Counted from the first letter of the stretch, positions 1 to 6,172 are shown. The stretch: DNA of 8,778 nucleotides from Erysipelotrichaceae bacterium (GCA_012729405.1 JAAYDH010000140.1:1-8778), one strand, 5' to 3'. Translations and numbers: made by a program. The notes: generated by a model from the letters alone, not told the origin.

Positions 1-24
1 GGTGGCGTTTTCTTTACAAACAGA

Positions 25-95
25 CAAAATCCTAAATAGATTTTGGGATTAGTATGAATTAGAATGTTTATTGATAAAGCATATCCGAGCGGAGG
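25..95 (+). promoter_or_regulatory. Leader of the first gene: weak hairpin, candidate -10, strong ribosome binding site
   Basis: Bases 25-31 (CAAAATC) can pair with 39-45 (GATTTTG) around a 7-base loop. TAGAAT at 60-65 is the best -10 candidate, with only a poor -35 (TAGATT at 37-42, 17-base spacer). GGAGG at 91-95 lies seven bases before the ATG at 103 and firmly sets that start. The first bases (GGTGGCG followed by T-rich sequence) resemble the right arm and U-tract of a terminator whose left arm lies outside the window. The RBS is well supported; the promoter is tentative. Confidence 0.4.
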
Positions 96-102
96 ATGAT
101 GT

Positions 103-861
103 ATGGCATTAGATAGGACATTCGCGGTCGTTGATAAAACTGTAAAAGATTTCACAAGAATCTCTTTTTGGGTCACAATCGTCGTCCAAGTGGTATTCCT
201 CGCCTTATATGGATATAAAATATATCTCAATTTAGACCATCTGACCTACCTTATTATCTATTCGGTTTTGGCTCTTATTTCTATGTTTGGTTTCATTTTT
301 TATCTCTCGACCTATAGAAGTCGCAAGAAAAAAGCTATCAAAGGAACGAAAAAAGGATTGCGAATTTTTAAATACTTCGCCAACGGAGCCATGATGGTGG
401 CCATCATTGTTGAATTCGCTCTGAATGGAGTTACCTCTGATTTAGAATTGATTATCTCTGGTATTTCAATGATTTCCTTTATCTTACAAATCATCTTTGA
501 ATTAGTCCGTTCTGCCTACACCAAATATTCCGAACTTCTCATCATAGCGATTCGCCTCGATGTCGCGGGAATGGAGTCTTTTATTACAAAGACGACTAAT
601 CCGAAGGAAACGTTCTTCTCCGCACTTAACGTCCCACTTAAAAAGTTAAGTCGAAAGATTAAAGGCGAAGACAAGCCGGCCGATAAAGAAAAGACCAAGA
701 CCGAGCAGTATGTCGAGCAACTTGGCGATGACTACCGCACCAAAAAGAAAGAGAAAAAAGCTGAACGCGTCAAAAAACAAAAGGATGAAATAAAGGAAAA
801 CCTAAAAACTATCTTTGGCTTCTTCCGTAGAAAAAAGAAAACGAAAGCCGACGAAAATTAA
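103..861 (+). CDS. Hypothetical four-helix membrane protein with basic cytoplasmic tail
   Basis: I do not recognise the family. The 252-residue product has no cleavable signal peptide. Four hydrophobic segments are visible at about residues 21-42, 48-70, 90-110 and 114-136, grouped as two hairpins separated by a very basic loop (about 72-88, rich in Arg and Lys). By the positive-inside rule the loop and both termini are cytoplasmic. Residues 137-252 form a soluble tail; from about 185 it is dominated by Lys, Glu and Arg, reads as a charged helix or coiled coil and ends in a Lys/Arg-rich stretch that could bind nucleic acid, ribosomes or acidic lipid headgroups. The ATG at 103 has GGAGG seven bases upstream. 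The gene stands alone, converges on the VanZ-type gene and shares its terminator. No function is assigned. Confidence 0.8.
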   Translation: MALDRTFAVVDKTVKDFTRISFWVTIVVQVVFLALYGYKIYLNLDHLTYLIIYSVLALISMFGFIFYLSTYRSRKKKAIKGTKKGLRIFKYFANGAMMVAIIVEFALNGVTSDLELIISGISMISFILQIIFELVRSAYTKYSELLIIAIRLDVAGMESFITKTTNPKETFFSALNVPLKKLSRKIKGEDKPADKEKTKTEQYVEQLGDDYRTKKKEKKAERVKKQKDEIKENLKTIFGFFRRKKKTKADEN

Positions 862-873
862 GGCAAAAAACTG

Positions 874-904
874 AAAAGGACTGAAGTTAAAAATCAGTCC
901 TTTT
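874..904. terminator. Bidirectional intrinsic terminator between two convergent genes
   Basis: A perfect 11-bp stem (AAAAGGACTGA at 874-884 with TCAGTCCTTTT at 894-904) closes a 9-base loop. A T-rich tract follows on the plus strand, and an A-rich tract precedes the left arm, so the hairpin works in both directions. The TGA stop of the minus-strand VanZ gene is the first three bases of the right arm (894-896), so the end of that gene and the terminator are the same bases. Confidence 0.9.
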
Positions 905-2519
905 TCTTGTTTGCTTGCATTTTCTTGCGATGTCGCCCGATTAGATATCCCACTAGCACGGTAAGAGCCGTGAAGGCAATGTATCCAATCAAATCGATTC
1001 CGATATCGATTATCGATCCACTTCTAAGAGGAACAAATAATTGGATTAATTCGGTTCCGCCGGCGATGAATAAACCAAAGAGAGTGCTAATCAAGATGAT
1101 TAACCATTTTTTCTTTATGCTCTTATCGAGAATTAAAAACATCGACCAAGTCGAAAATACAGCACTTGCTCCAAAGAGCAAGAAGTGTCCGAACGCCTTA
1201 CGGATAAAAGAAGCAAAATCTTTGTACCCTTCCCCATCTATCGCTTTTTTCGCCTGGACCTCAAAGGTCAAAGTCTCGGTTAACGATGGATTGGCTATTG
1301 AGGTCACGGTTAATGTGGCGGTTCCGGAATCTTTTGCCAATACTTTGCCGGTTCTCCCTTCGATACGCGGTAAGAGAACTCCATCATCGCTGGACTTAAC
1401 ATCAATATAGAGATTTGTGGTGTTTATCGGTGAGAATATCGCCCTTATTGAGATGGTGTCGCCCACAGTAAATATTTGATTTAGAGGACCTCCACTAGGG
1501 GTAACATGAATCTCCATACCAGTCGGCATAACTTCGAGGACACTGATCGGGAAAACTTTTTCCTGAGTGGGGTCCATGTTACTAATTGCAATAACGTTGG
1601 TCATTCCAGTTTTTTTATAACCTCTCAACTTTCCATCGGGGCTGATTTTTGCAACCAACTCATCCTGAACTTTCCAAGTAATTCCTGGATCGGAAGGAAT
1701 TGTGTCTCCCCAATCAATGCTAAGCTGGCTAAACTCGGTTTCCGCGTGGTCCATATCATACACATGAACAACATTATTCCCGATGATTTGCCATTCTGTA
1801 TCAACTGGATAGATGAGTGTCTCAGAATTAGATAGGACTTCAATTTCGATTGCACGAGATGGATAATCTGTGGCAAAAATGGTGGTGGTTCCGACGCTTT
1901 TGGCATGAACCACTCCGTTTTGAACGGTGGCGATGCTTGGATCACTTGATTCAAGTTGAATTAAGGATGTATCAAAATAACGGACTGCTCGGTTTTCGAT
2001 GTATCCATCAATCGAGAAAACGACAGGTTCGCTAAATCCGTTGAGAATTTGCTCGTTTTCCACACTTAAAGAGAATTGACTCGGAGCCGGTCTTTCAATA
2101 ACACTAATATCAATCGTTTGAGTAATGCTCTCATCGACTAAAGAAGTCACGGTCAAAGTTGTGGTTCCAATTTCGAGACCTTCGACATAAGAAATTGAAC
2201 CCGATTGAACCGGATTAATTTTCGCATCACCCGCCTCAAATTTGATGCCGGTGAACGTAGTGTTCGCTGGTTCATATGTGACAATAAAACTATTTGTTGT
2301 TCCGATAACGATGTTTGAATTACCAGATAAAGTTAATGATTTAAGAGGAATTTCTTCGACACTACCCGGAATAAAAGTATTGATGATATCAGCGAAAATG
2401 TTTGAAATCCAGTTGCTGCGGGTAACGGATATCCCTCCTGGTAAGCAAGATTCAAAAATAATCAACCCATTTAAGAGTATCGCAAAAGTAATAACGATGA
2501 TTTTTGAGGCTTTCTTCAT
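894..2519 (-). CDS. VanZ-family membrane protein with Ig-like domains inserted after TM1
   Basis: The 541-residue product starts with a membrane helix (about 7-23) and a segment (residues 22-50, with ESCLPGG and SNWIS) that resembles the conserved stretch after the first helix of VanZ proteins. About 370 extracytoplasmic residues follow, with at least three and probably four Ig-like units (about 58-141, 147-229, 235-328, 333-423). Several carry the Big_2 ending, such as GTTTLTV and GTATLTV. The remainder of VanZ resumes at about 437: FIRKAFGHF (438-446), helices near 443-463, 471-487 and 505-527, and the ELIQ...P.R.GS..D signature (490-505), then a basic tail. VanZ itself confers low-level teicoplanin resistance; most homologues have no known role. 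Cys25 is not in a lipobox. No Shine-Dalgarno sequence precedes the ATG. The function of the Ig block (wall or ligand binding, or a spacer) is inference. Confidence 0.85.
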   Translation of the reverse strand: MKKASKIIVITFAILLNGLIIFESCLPGGISVTRSNWISNIFADIINTFIPGSVEEIPLKSLTLSGNSNIVIGTTNSFIVTYEPANTTFTGIKFEAGDAKINPVQSGSISYVEGLEIGTTTLTVTSLVDESITQTIDISVIERPAPSQFSLSVENEQILNGFSEPVVFSIDGYIENRAVRYFDTSLIQLESSDPSIATVQNGVVHAKSVGTTTIFATDYPSRAIEIEVLSNSETLIYPVDTEWQIIGNNVVHVYDMDHAETEFSQLSIDWGDTIPSDPGITWKVQDELVAKISPDGKLRGYKKTGMTNVIAISNMDPTQEKVFPISVLEVMPTGMEIHVTPSGGPLNQIFTVGDTISIRAIFSPINTTNLYIDVKSSDDGVLLPRIEGRTGKVLAKDSGTATLTVTSIANPSLTETLTFEVQAKKAIDGEGYKDFASFIRKAFGHFLLFGASAVFSTWSMFLILDKSIKKKWLIILISTLFGLFIAGGTELIQLFVPLRSGSIIDIGIDLIGYIAFTALTVLVGYLIGRHRKKMQANKKKD

Positions 2520-2525
2520 GTGATT

Positions 2526-2558
2526 ATTCTAATTCAAAAAGTTTTGATTTTCATTATA
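2526..2558 (-). promoter_or_regulatory. Candidate promoter(s) of the VanZ-type gene, one of them leaderless
   Basis: Two -10 candidates are read on the minus strand. TAGAAT (plus-strand 2526-2531) lies exactly six bases before the ATG at 2519, the spacing expected if the transcript begins at the start codon; its -35 is poor. A perfect TATAAT (2553-2558) further upstream would give a leader of about 25-30 bases, also with a weak -35. The leader holds no Shine-Dalgarno motif, which favours a leaderless or SD-independent start. Confidence 0.4.
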
Positions 2559-2604
2559 TAAAATGAAGAGCTTTCTTAACATCTAATTGCTGAGGGGAAT
2601 GGTA

Positions 2605-2632
2605 CAAAAAAGCGGAGTCTTATCGACTCCGC
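2605..2632 (-). terminator. Intrinsic terminator of the glycosyltransferase gene
   Basis: An 8-bp GC-rich stem (GCGGAGTC at 2612-2619 with GACTCCGC at 2625-2632) has a 5-base loop. On the minus strand it is followed by a run of six T (the A tract at 2606-2611). It lies 20 bases past the TAA of the glycosyltransferase. It separates that gene from the VanZ-type gene, which therefore needs its own promoter. Confidence 0.9.
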
Positions 2633-2651
2633 ATTTCAAATAAACGATCAA

Positions 2652-3698
2652 TTATTTTGGAAATTTTTTGACTTTCTCGTACTTTTTATAGATACGAGGA
2701 TAGTACTCACGCCAGATTTCCTTAACATGCTCCTTGGAATAGAATTCGCTGATGTACTTCGAATTTTCGCTGGCTTTCTCATAGAGATCCGGATTGTTTT
2801 TTAAACCTTGAAGAGCTTTCACGAAGTCATCGACATCATGACCCCTCTCGTATTTTTCAAAAAGAATGTCGACATAGAGGTCAAGATCTCTTAATAGAAC
2901 TGGCTTGTGAGCATTAACCGCTTCGAGAATGGCCATTGGAAACAGTTCAGCAAAAGAAGGCATAAAAAGAACATCAGACATGTTAAAGATTTCGTTCATC
3001 TTCTCGCGTTTAACAATACCGGTGAATTTGACGTTTTTGGGTGGGTTGTCGACAATTTCTTTTAATTCTTTATAGCCATCGGTAATTTTGCCGAAGGAGA
3101 AACCGCCTGCCCAGACAAAGAACATATCGGGGTTGCGTTTCGCTGTTTCGACAAAGTCGATGACGCCTTTACGGGTTTGGACTTGTCCGACACCTAATAC
3201 AACAAAGCGATCGCGTGGAACACCGTAGAAGTCTCTAGCAATCATGCGTTCCTCTTCGCTAATCATGTGGAATTGCTCTTTGGACACATAATTTGGAATA
3301 TATGTGATGCAATCTCTCTTGATGCCAAGATCGACTAATGGATTGATAAAGATAGGGTTTACAACTACGATTTCGTCCGCCTTGCGGTAGAATCTTTTGA
3401 CGTAGCGTTTAAAAATTTTAAAAATAAGCTTTGGCAGTTTGATAGAACCATCAAGTGTGTCGGGAAGCATATGCACGTAACAAACGTTAACGTGCTTTTT
3501 ATTCATCTTGAATAAGTACGATGGATTAATTGTATGTGCGTGAACGATGTCGAATTTTGAACCTTTATTGTTAACTGTAATATCAAAAATGTCATCGCAT
3601 TCTTTGACAAGGGCGACTTGCTCAAGATATGCGGAACCGACACCCTGTCCATCGACAGAATCAGCTTTCGAAAGCATGTTAATCCGAAGTTTTTTCAT
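2652..3698 (-). CDS. GT4-family glycosyltransferase, probable diacylglycerol alpha-glucosyltransferase
   Basis: The predicted 348-residue GT-B enzyme acts at the cytoplasmic membrane face. The N-terminal acceptor domain carries GQGVGSAYLEQ (17-27) and HAHTINPSY (53-61), followed by a basic, amphipathic stretch (about 88-106) typical of membrane-bound lipid glycosyltransferases. The donor domain has GVGQVQTRKGV (169-179), with R175 and K177 placed to bind sugar-nucleotide phosphates, and the EX7E motif at E251 and E259. From memory the closest relatives are the streptococcal and lactobacillal enzymes that make monoglucosyl-diacylglycerol, the anchor and precursor of glycolipids and lipoteichoic acid; substrate assignment is inference. 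The ATG at 3698 is chosen over an upstream in-frame ATG at 3770 because AAAGGAG lies six bases before it, the protein family begins there and the promoter lies between the two. No second (LafB/CpoA-like) transferase is adjacent. Confidence 0.85.
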   Translation of the reverse strand: MKKLRINMLSKADSVDGQGVGSAYLEQVALVKECDDIFDITVNNKGSKFDIVHAHTINPSYLFKMNKKHVNVCYVHMLPDTLDGSIKLPKLIFKIFKRYVKRFYRKADEIVVVNPIFINPLVDLGIKRDCITYIPNYVSKEQFHMISEEERMIARDFYGVPRDRFVVLGVGQVQTRKGVIDFVETAKRNPDMFFVWAGGFSFGKITDGYKELKEIVDNPPKNVKFTGIVKREKMNEIFNMSDVLFMPSFAELFPMAILEAVNAHKPVLLRDLDLYVDILFEKYERGHDVDDFVKALQGLKNNPDLYEKASENSKYISEFYSKEHVKEIWREYYPRIYKKYEKVKKFPK

Positions 3699-3704
3699 GT
3701 TATT

Positions 3705-3778
3705 CTCCTTTAAGTAGAGATGGAACGTTATTCTCTTTCTCGCGACTTTAATTATACGATAAAAAACCAATAAACCAA
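3705..3778 (-). promoter_or_regulatory. Promoter and ribosome binding site of the glycosyltransferase gene
   Basis: On the minus strand TATAAT (plus 3751-3756) is preceded by TTGGTT (3773-3778) with a 16-base spacer. The predicted leader is about 45 bases and ends in AAAGGAG (3705-3711), six bases before the ATG at 3698. The -10 is perfect and the -35 matches only in TTG. The RBS decides the start codon. Confidence 0.6.
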
Positions 3779-3794
3779 CGACAAAATCTCTCTA

Positions 3795-3865
3795 GATGTA
3801 GATACATCAGGATTCTTCTCAATGGGTTTTCAAAAACATCTGGTGAAGTGGATTGTGGATGTATC
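3795..3865. repeat. Inverted repeat with a competing local hairpin
   Basis: GATACATC (3801-3808) and GATGTATC (3858-3865) are perfect 8-base inverted copies 49 bases apart. The first arm can alternatively pair locally: GATGT (3795-3799) with ACATC (3804-3808) around AGAT. A small hairpin CTGC-GAA-GCAG follows at about 3877-3887. The long-range stem would enclose the AGGA and ATG of the small ORF at 3822. Such a layout could be a regulatory switch or a protein-binding site, but in AT-rich sequence it could also be chance. Confidence 0.3.
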
Positions 3866-3941
3866 AAAAAAACATGCTGCGAAGCAGATAGATCTAATGA
3901 AAAAAAGTTTTGTTTTTGTCAAAACATTCTTGATTGAATAG
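3822..3941 (+). CDS. Possible 39-residue cationic amphipathic peptide
   Basis: This uninterrupted small ORF in the divergent intergenic region has AGGA (3809-3812) nine bases before its ATG. The peptide is strongly basic, with about ten Lys and two His against three Asp/Glu. It contains LVKWIVDVSKK (7-17) and a hydrophobic C-terminal part (about 29-38). Its middle resembles short membrane-active peptides of Gram-positive bacteria; the stretch LVKWI.D also occurs in staphylococcal delta-lysin, though such a short match may be coincidence. No convincing promoter precedes it, and its TAG stop overlaps the -35 of the next gene. It may be a real small protein or a chance ORF; I cannot decide. Confidence 0.25.
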   Translation: MGFQKHLVKWIVDVSKKHAAKQIDLMKKSFVFVKTFLIE

Positions 3942-3976
3942 AACCCATCTTTTGATACAATAGAAGTAATAAGGAG
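3934..3976 (+). promoter_or_regulatory. Promoter and ribosome binding site of the SHOCT membrane protein gene
   Basis: TTGAAT (3934-3939), a 16-base spacer and TACAAT (3956-3961) form a good sigma-A promoter. The -10 is extended by TG at 3953-3954 (TG-A-TACAAT). AAGGAG (3971-3976) lies nine bases before the ATG at 3986 and sets that start. The leader is short, about 18 bases. Confidence 0.7.
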
Positions 3977-3985
3977 ACTATACAT

Positions 3986-4642
3986 ATGGTAGTTTGTATC
4001 ATAGTCGTCGCTTTAATGGCGATTGTTAATACTTTTACTTTTTTCGTTGACGCCCTCGCTAATACTGGAGGTACGATAGTTCCCAGCCTGCTTGACTTTA
4101 TGTTTGGTTTAGAAATCGTTCCTGGGCTTTGGTGGAAACAATACATCGGCTTAACAATTCTATTTATTATTCAAATGGTGATTGTTGTTGGTGCCTTAAT
4201 TGGATTTTTTGTGGCTTACAAATTAAAAAAGGGCGCAATTGGAATGGGGCCAATTAAAGCTTATGCACTGATCATGATTTTACTCCTCGGTGCCTCTGCC
4301 GTACTTGCTTTCCTCACTATTCAACTCTCTGGGGGAGAGGCTTTTTCGTCTGCAGGTGTCACTCTCGGACTTGGACCAATTACATATGGAAGTCTTAATG
4401 TTTCGATTACTCTCGTGCTTCTCTTTGGCGTGTTATTTTCAAGAAAAGCACCCGTAAAGCACTATGCTGGGCCAAGACCAACCACACGTCCTGATCGCTC
4501 TTCGTTTTATAAGTCGAACAATCCATTAAGCGATGAAGACGCTAAAGCCGACCTAATCCTCAAGTATAAGCAAATGTTGGATGATGGAATCATCACCCAA
4601 GAGGATTACGAGAAGAAGAAAAAAGACATCCTCTCTTCTTAA
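3986..4642 (+). CDS. Membrane protein with C-terminal SHOCT domain
   Basis: The 218-residue product has hydrophobic segments at about residues 3-23, 54-79, 92-112 and 126-151, which gives four membrane helices. A short extracytoplasmic stretch with a Trp pair (about 25-51) follows the first. After the last helix comes a cytoplasmic linker rich in Pro, Arg and Lys (153-180). It leads to a typical SHOCT domain (about 188-217): LILKYKQMLDDGIIT followed by EDYEKKKKDIL. SHOCT is a small helical C-terminal module, often on bacterial membrane proteins and thought to mediate oligomerisation or protein contacts; a precise role is unknown. The N-terminal part is not a family I recognise. The start is fixed by AAGGAG nine bases upstream. 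The gene is monocistronic, with its own promoter and terminator. Confidence 0.85.
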   Translation: MVVCIIVVALMAIVNTFTFFVDALANTGGTIVPSLLDFMFGLEIVPGLWWKQYIGLTILFIIQMVIVVGALIGFFVAYKLKKGAIGMGPIKAYALIMILLLGASAVLAFLTIQLSGGEAFSSAGVTLGLGPITYGSLNVSITLVLLFGVLFSRKAPVKHYAGPRPTTRPDRSSFYKSNNPLSDEDAKADLILKYKQMLDDGIITQEDYEKKKKDILSS

Positions 4643-4663
4643 TGATTGATTAATAGAAGAAAG

Positions 4664-4688
4664 CGCCACTCGCATGTGGCGTTTTTTT
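4664..4688 (+). terminator. Intrinsic terminator after the SHOCT gene
   Basis: CGCCAC (4664-4669) and GTGGCG (4676-4681) form a stem with a 6-base loop, followed by seven T (4682-4688). GAAGAAA just before the left arm can also pair with TTTCTTC after the right arm, so transcript ends could extend slightly further. It isolates the SHOCT gene from the flavoprotein operon. Confidence 0.9.
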
Positions 4689-4703
4689 CTTCAGTGCGAT
4701 TAT

Positions 4704-4835
4704 ATGGGCAGGAAGCTATCCCGTAAACTATCACTAATTTCATTATTGGTTGTACCCACCTTTTTTTATCTTATTTTATCAACGGTTGTGTTGAGCACTA
4801 TTTTCTGCTTTTTATTTTGTCTTTATGGAGTATAG
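4704..4835 (+). CDS. Possible 43-residue hydrophobic peptide (doubtful)
   Basis: A short ORF lies between the terminator and the flavoprotein promoter. Its product begins MGRKLSRKLS, then is almost wholly hydrophobic (about residues 11-42), which looks like a basic N-terminus plus one membrane helix. There is no Shine-Dalgarno sequence and no clear promoter. T-rich DNA gives hydrophobic codons by default, so this may be a chance ORF. Its TAG stop lies inside the -35 of the following gene. Confidence 0.15.
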   Translation: MGRKLSRKLSLISLLVVPTFFYLILSTVVLSTIFCFLFCLYGV

Positions 4836-4861
4836 ACATATTGCCGATATCGGCATAGAAT
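4833..4861 (+). promoter_or_regulatory. Leaderless promoter with palindromic operator in its spacer
   Basis: TAGACA (4833-4838, five of six matches to TTGACA) and TAGAAT (4856-4861) are 17 bases apart. The spacer holds TGCCGATATCGGCA (4842-4855), a perfect 14-bp palindrome abutting the -10. Six bases separate TAGAAT from the ATG at 4868, so transcription is predicted to begin at or next to the start codon; no Shine-Dalgarno sequence is present. A repressor or MerR-like regulator sitting in the spacer would directly control this promoter. The downstream protein itself begins with a helix-turn-helix, making it the natural candidate. The palindrome is seen; the regulation is inferred. Confidence 0.6.
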
Positions 4862-4867
4862 ATTTGC

Positions 4868-6172
4868 ATGGAATATTTCTCAGTTCAGCAAATCGCTAAA
4901 AAATGGTCGCTCGCCCCTCGGACGGTTCGCCTCTATTGTCAAAAAGGGCGAATCAAAGGAGCGAAGTTAATGGGCAAAACGTGGATTATCCCAAAGGATG
5001 CTATTCAACCGACTATTAATAAAGAGGCATACATCGAAGATAAGATTTACCAGGACGAAAAGAGCCAAACTGTTCTTATTGTCGGTGGTGGAATCAGCGG
5101 TGTTTTTGCCGCTATCCGCATCAAAGAAAAACACCCATCTTTTAAAGTGAGTATTTTTGAGAAGAATAATAAACTTCTTCGCAAGATTTACGCGACCGGA
5201 AACGGCCGATGTAATTTTGCGAATCAAGGCATTCTAACCAAAAAATACACCAACGAAGACTTTGTTCTCCCTATCATTCAGGAATTTTCTTACGCCCACA
5301 TCGTCCGCTATTTTGACAAGCTTGGTATCAAATATAAATCCGTTAACGATTTGCTTTATCCTATGAGTGATTCTGCTGAGACGGTTGCTTTAATGCTCAA
5401 TAAGAAAGTTGAAGAACTAAAGCTAGAAATTCATCTAGAGGAGAGTGTGATTGATTATACTGCTGGTCACTTAATAACCAACAAGGGGATGTACCATTAC
5501 GACCATCTAATCATCGCTGCAGGTGGGAAAGCCGCTCCTCAATTTGGCAGCGATGGGAGCATTTTCAATATATTGATAAAACATGGTTATTCTCTGGTTG
5601 AAGCACGTCCTTCACTCTGCCCTATCAAGGTTAAGGAAAACGTTAATTTAATCGAAGGGATCAGAGCCAAGGCGCGCGTAAGTCTTATTGTGGATGGAAA
5701 ACAAAAACACATTGAAGATGGAGAGCTACTTTTTAAGAAAAACGGACTCTCTGGAATCGTAATTTTTAATATATCTCACTTTATAAATGCAGAAAAAAAT
5801 AGTAAATTAGTTCAAATTTGCATCGATTTTGCTCCTGATTGTGGCAAAATTGAAAAAGATCAATATGTTCAGTATCTTCATCCGCGCCTCGCTTCTTATC
5901 TTGTTAGGAATAATTTAGATATTCATCGAACAGTATATACTTTTAAAGGCCTTTTCGATTTCCTAAATGCCCAAGTGACTTCTGGCGGTGTATCAATTAA
6001 TGAGGTTAATTCAAACTTGAGTTCCTTCCGAGAAAATAAAGTTTGTTTTATCGGTGAAGTTATCGATGTCGATGGGGTGTGCGGCGGATTTAATATAATG
6101 TGGGCACTTGCATCCGCGGAAAAAGTAAGCAATAATCTTTTTGCGTATGGCAAAGAAAGTACAAGAACCTAA
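4868..6172 (+). CDS. HTH-domain fused to BaiN/HI0933-type FAD flavoprotein
   Basis: The 434-residue protein has two parts. Residues 1-48 are an excisionase/MerR-like helix-turn-helix: SVQQIAKKW helix, recognition helix APRTVRLYCQKGRI (16-29), then a wing with GKTWIIPKDA (36-45). A charged linker (about 49-66) leads to a complete HI0933/BaiN-like flavoprotein (about 67-434). This shows the Rossmann FAD motif VLIVGGGISG (69-78), GNGRCN (111-116), LIIAAGG (214-220), GELLFKKNGLSG (285-296), TSGGVS (371-376) and the C-terminal FIGEVIDVDGVCGGFN (394-409). Family members are FAD/NAD(P)-linked oxidoreductases; BaiN is implicated in bile-acid dehydroxylation, but the substrate here is unknown and bile acids should not be assumed. 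The ATG at 4868 is the only start that keeps the HTH intact. The fusion suggests a flavin-sensing or self-regulating enzyme, as in PutA; that is inference. Confidence 0.85.
   Translation: MEYFSVQQIAKKWSLAPRTVRLYCQKGRIKGAKLMGKTWIIPKDAIQPTINKEAYIEDKIYQDEKSQTVLIVGGGISGVFAAIRIKEKHPSFKVSIFEKNNKLLRKIYATGNGRCNFANQGILTKKYTNEDFVLPIIQEFSYAHIVRYFDKLGIKYKSVNDLLYPMSDSAETVALMLNKKVEELKLEIHLEESVIDYTAGHLITNKGMYHYDHLIIAAGGKAAPQFGSDGSIFNILIKHGYSLVEARPSLCPIKVKENVNLIEGIRAKARVSLIVDGKQKHIEDGELLFKKNGLSGIVIFNISHFINAEKNSKLVQICIDFAPDCGKIEKDQYVQYLHPRLASYLVRNNLDIHRTVYTFKGLFDFLNAQVTSGGVSINEVNSNLSSFRENKVCFIGEVIDVDGVCGGFNIMWALASAEKVSNNLFAYGKESTRT

Noticed and set aside
894..896. Use of TGA as tryptophan (Mycoplasma code)
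   Set aside because: TGA ends the VanZ-type gene at the expected place inside a terminator, and Trp is TGG throughout.
2445..2451. Cys25 of the VanZ-type protein as a lipidation site
   Set aside because: The preceding residues (IFES) do not fit a lipobox, and the segment matches the region after VanZ TM1.
907..2523. Open frames on the plus strand opposite the VanZ-type gene (907-1410, 1506-1835, 1850-2035, 2242-2523)
   Set aside because: They are antisense to a gene with clear domains, lack ribosome binding sites and encode no recognisable motif.
3699..3770. Longer glycosyltransferase starting at the ATG at 3770
   Set aside because: AAAGGAG lies six bases before the ATG at 3698, the family begins at MKKLRINML, and the predicted promoter (3751-3778) falls inside the extension.
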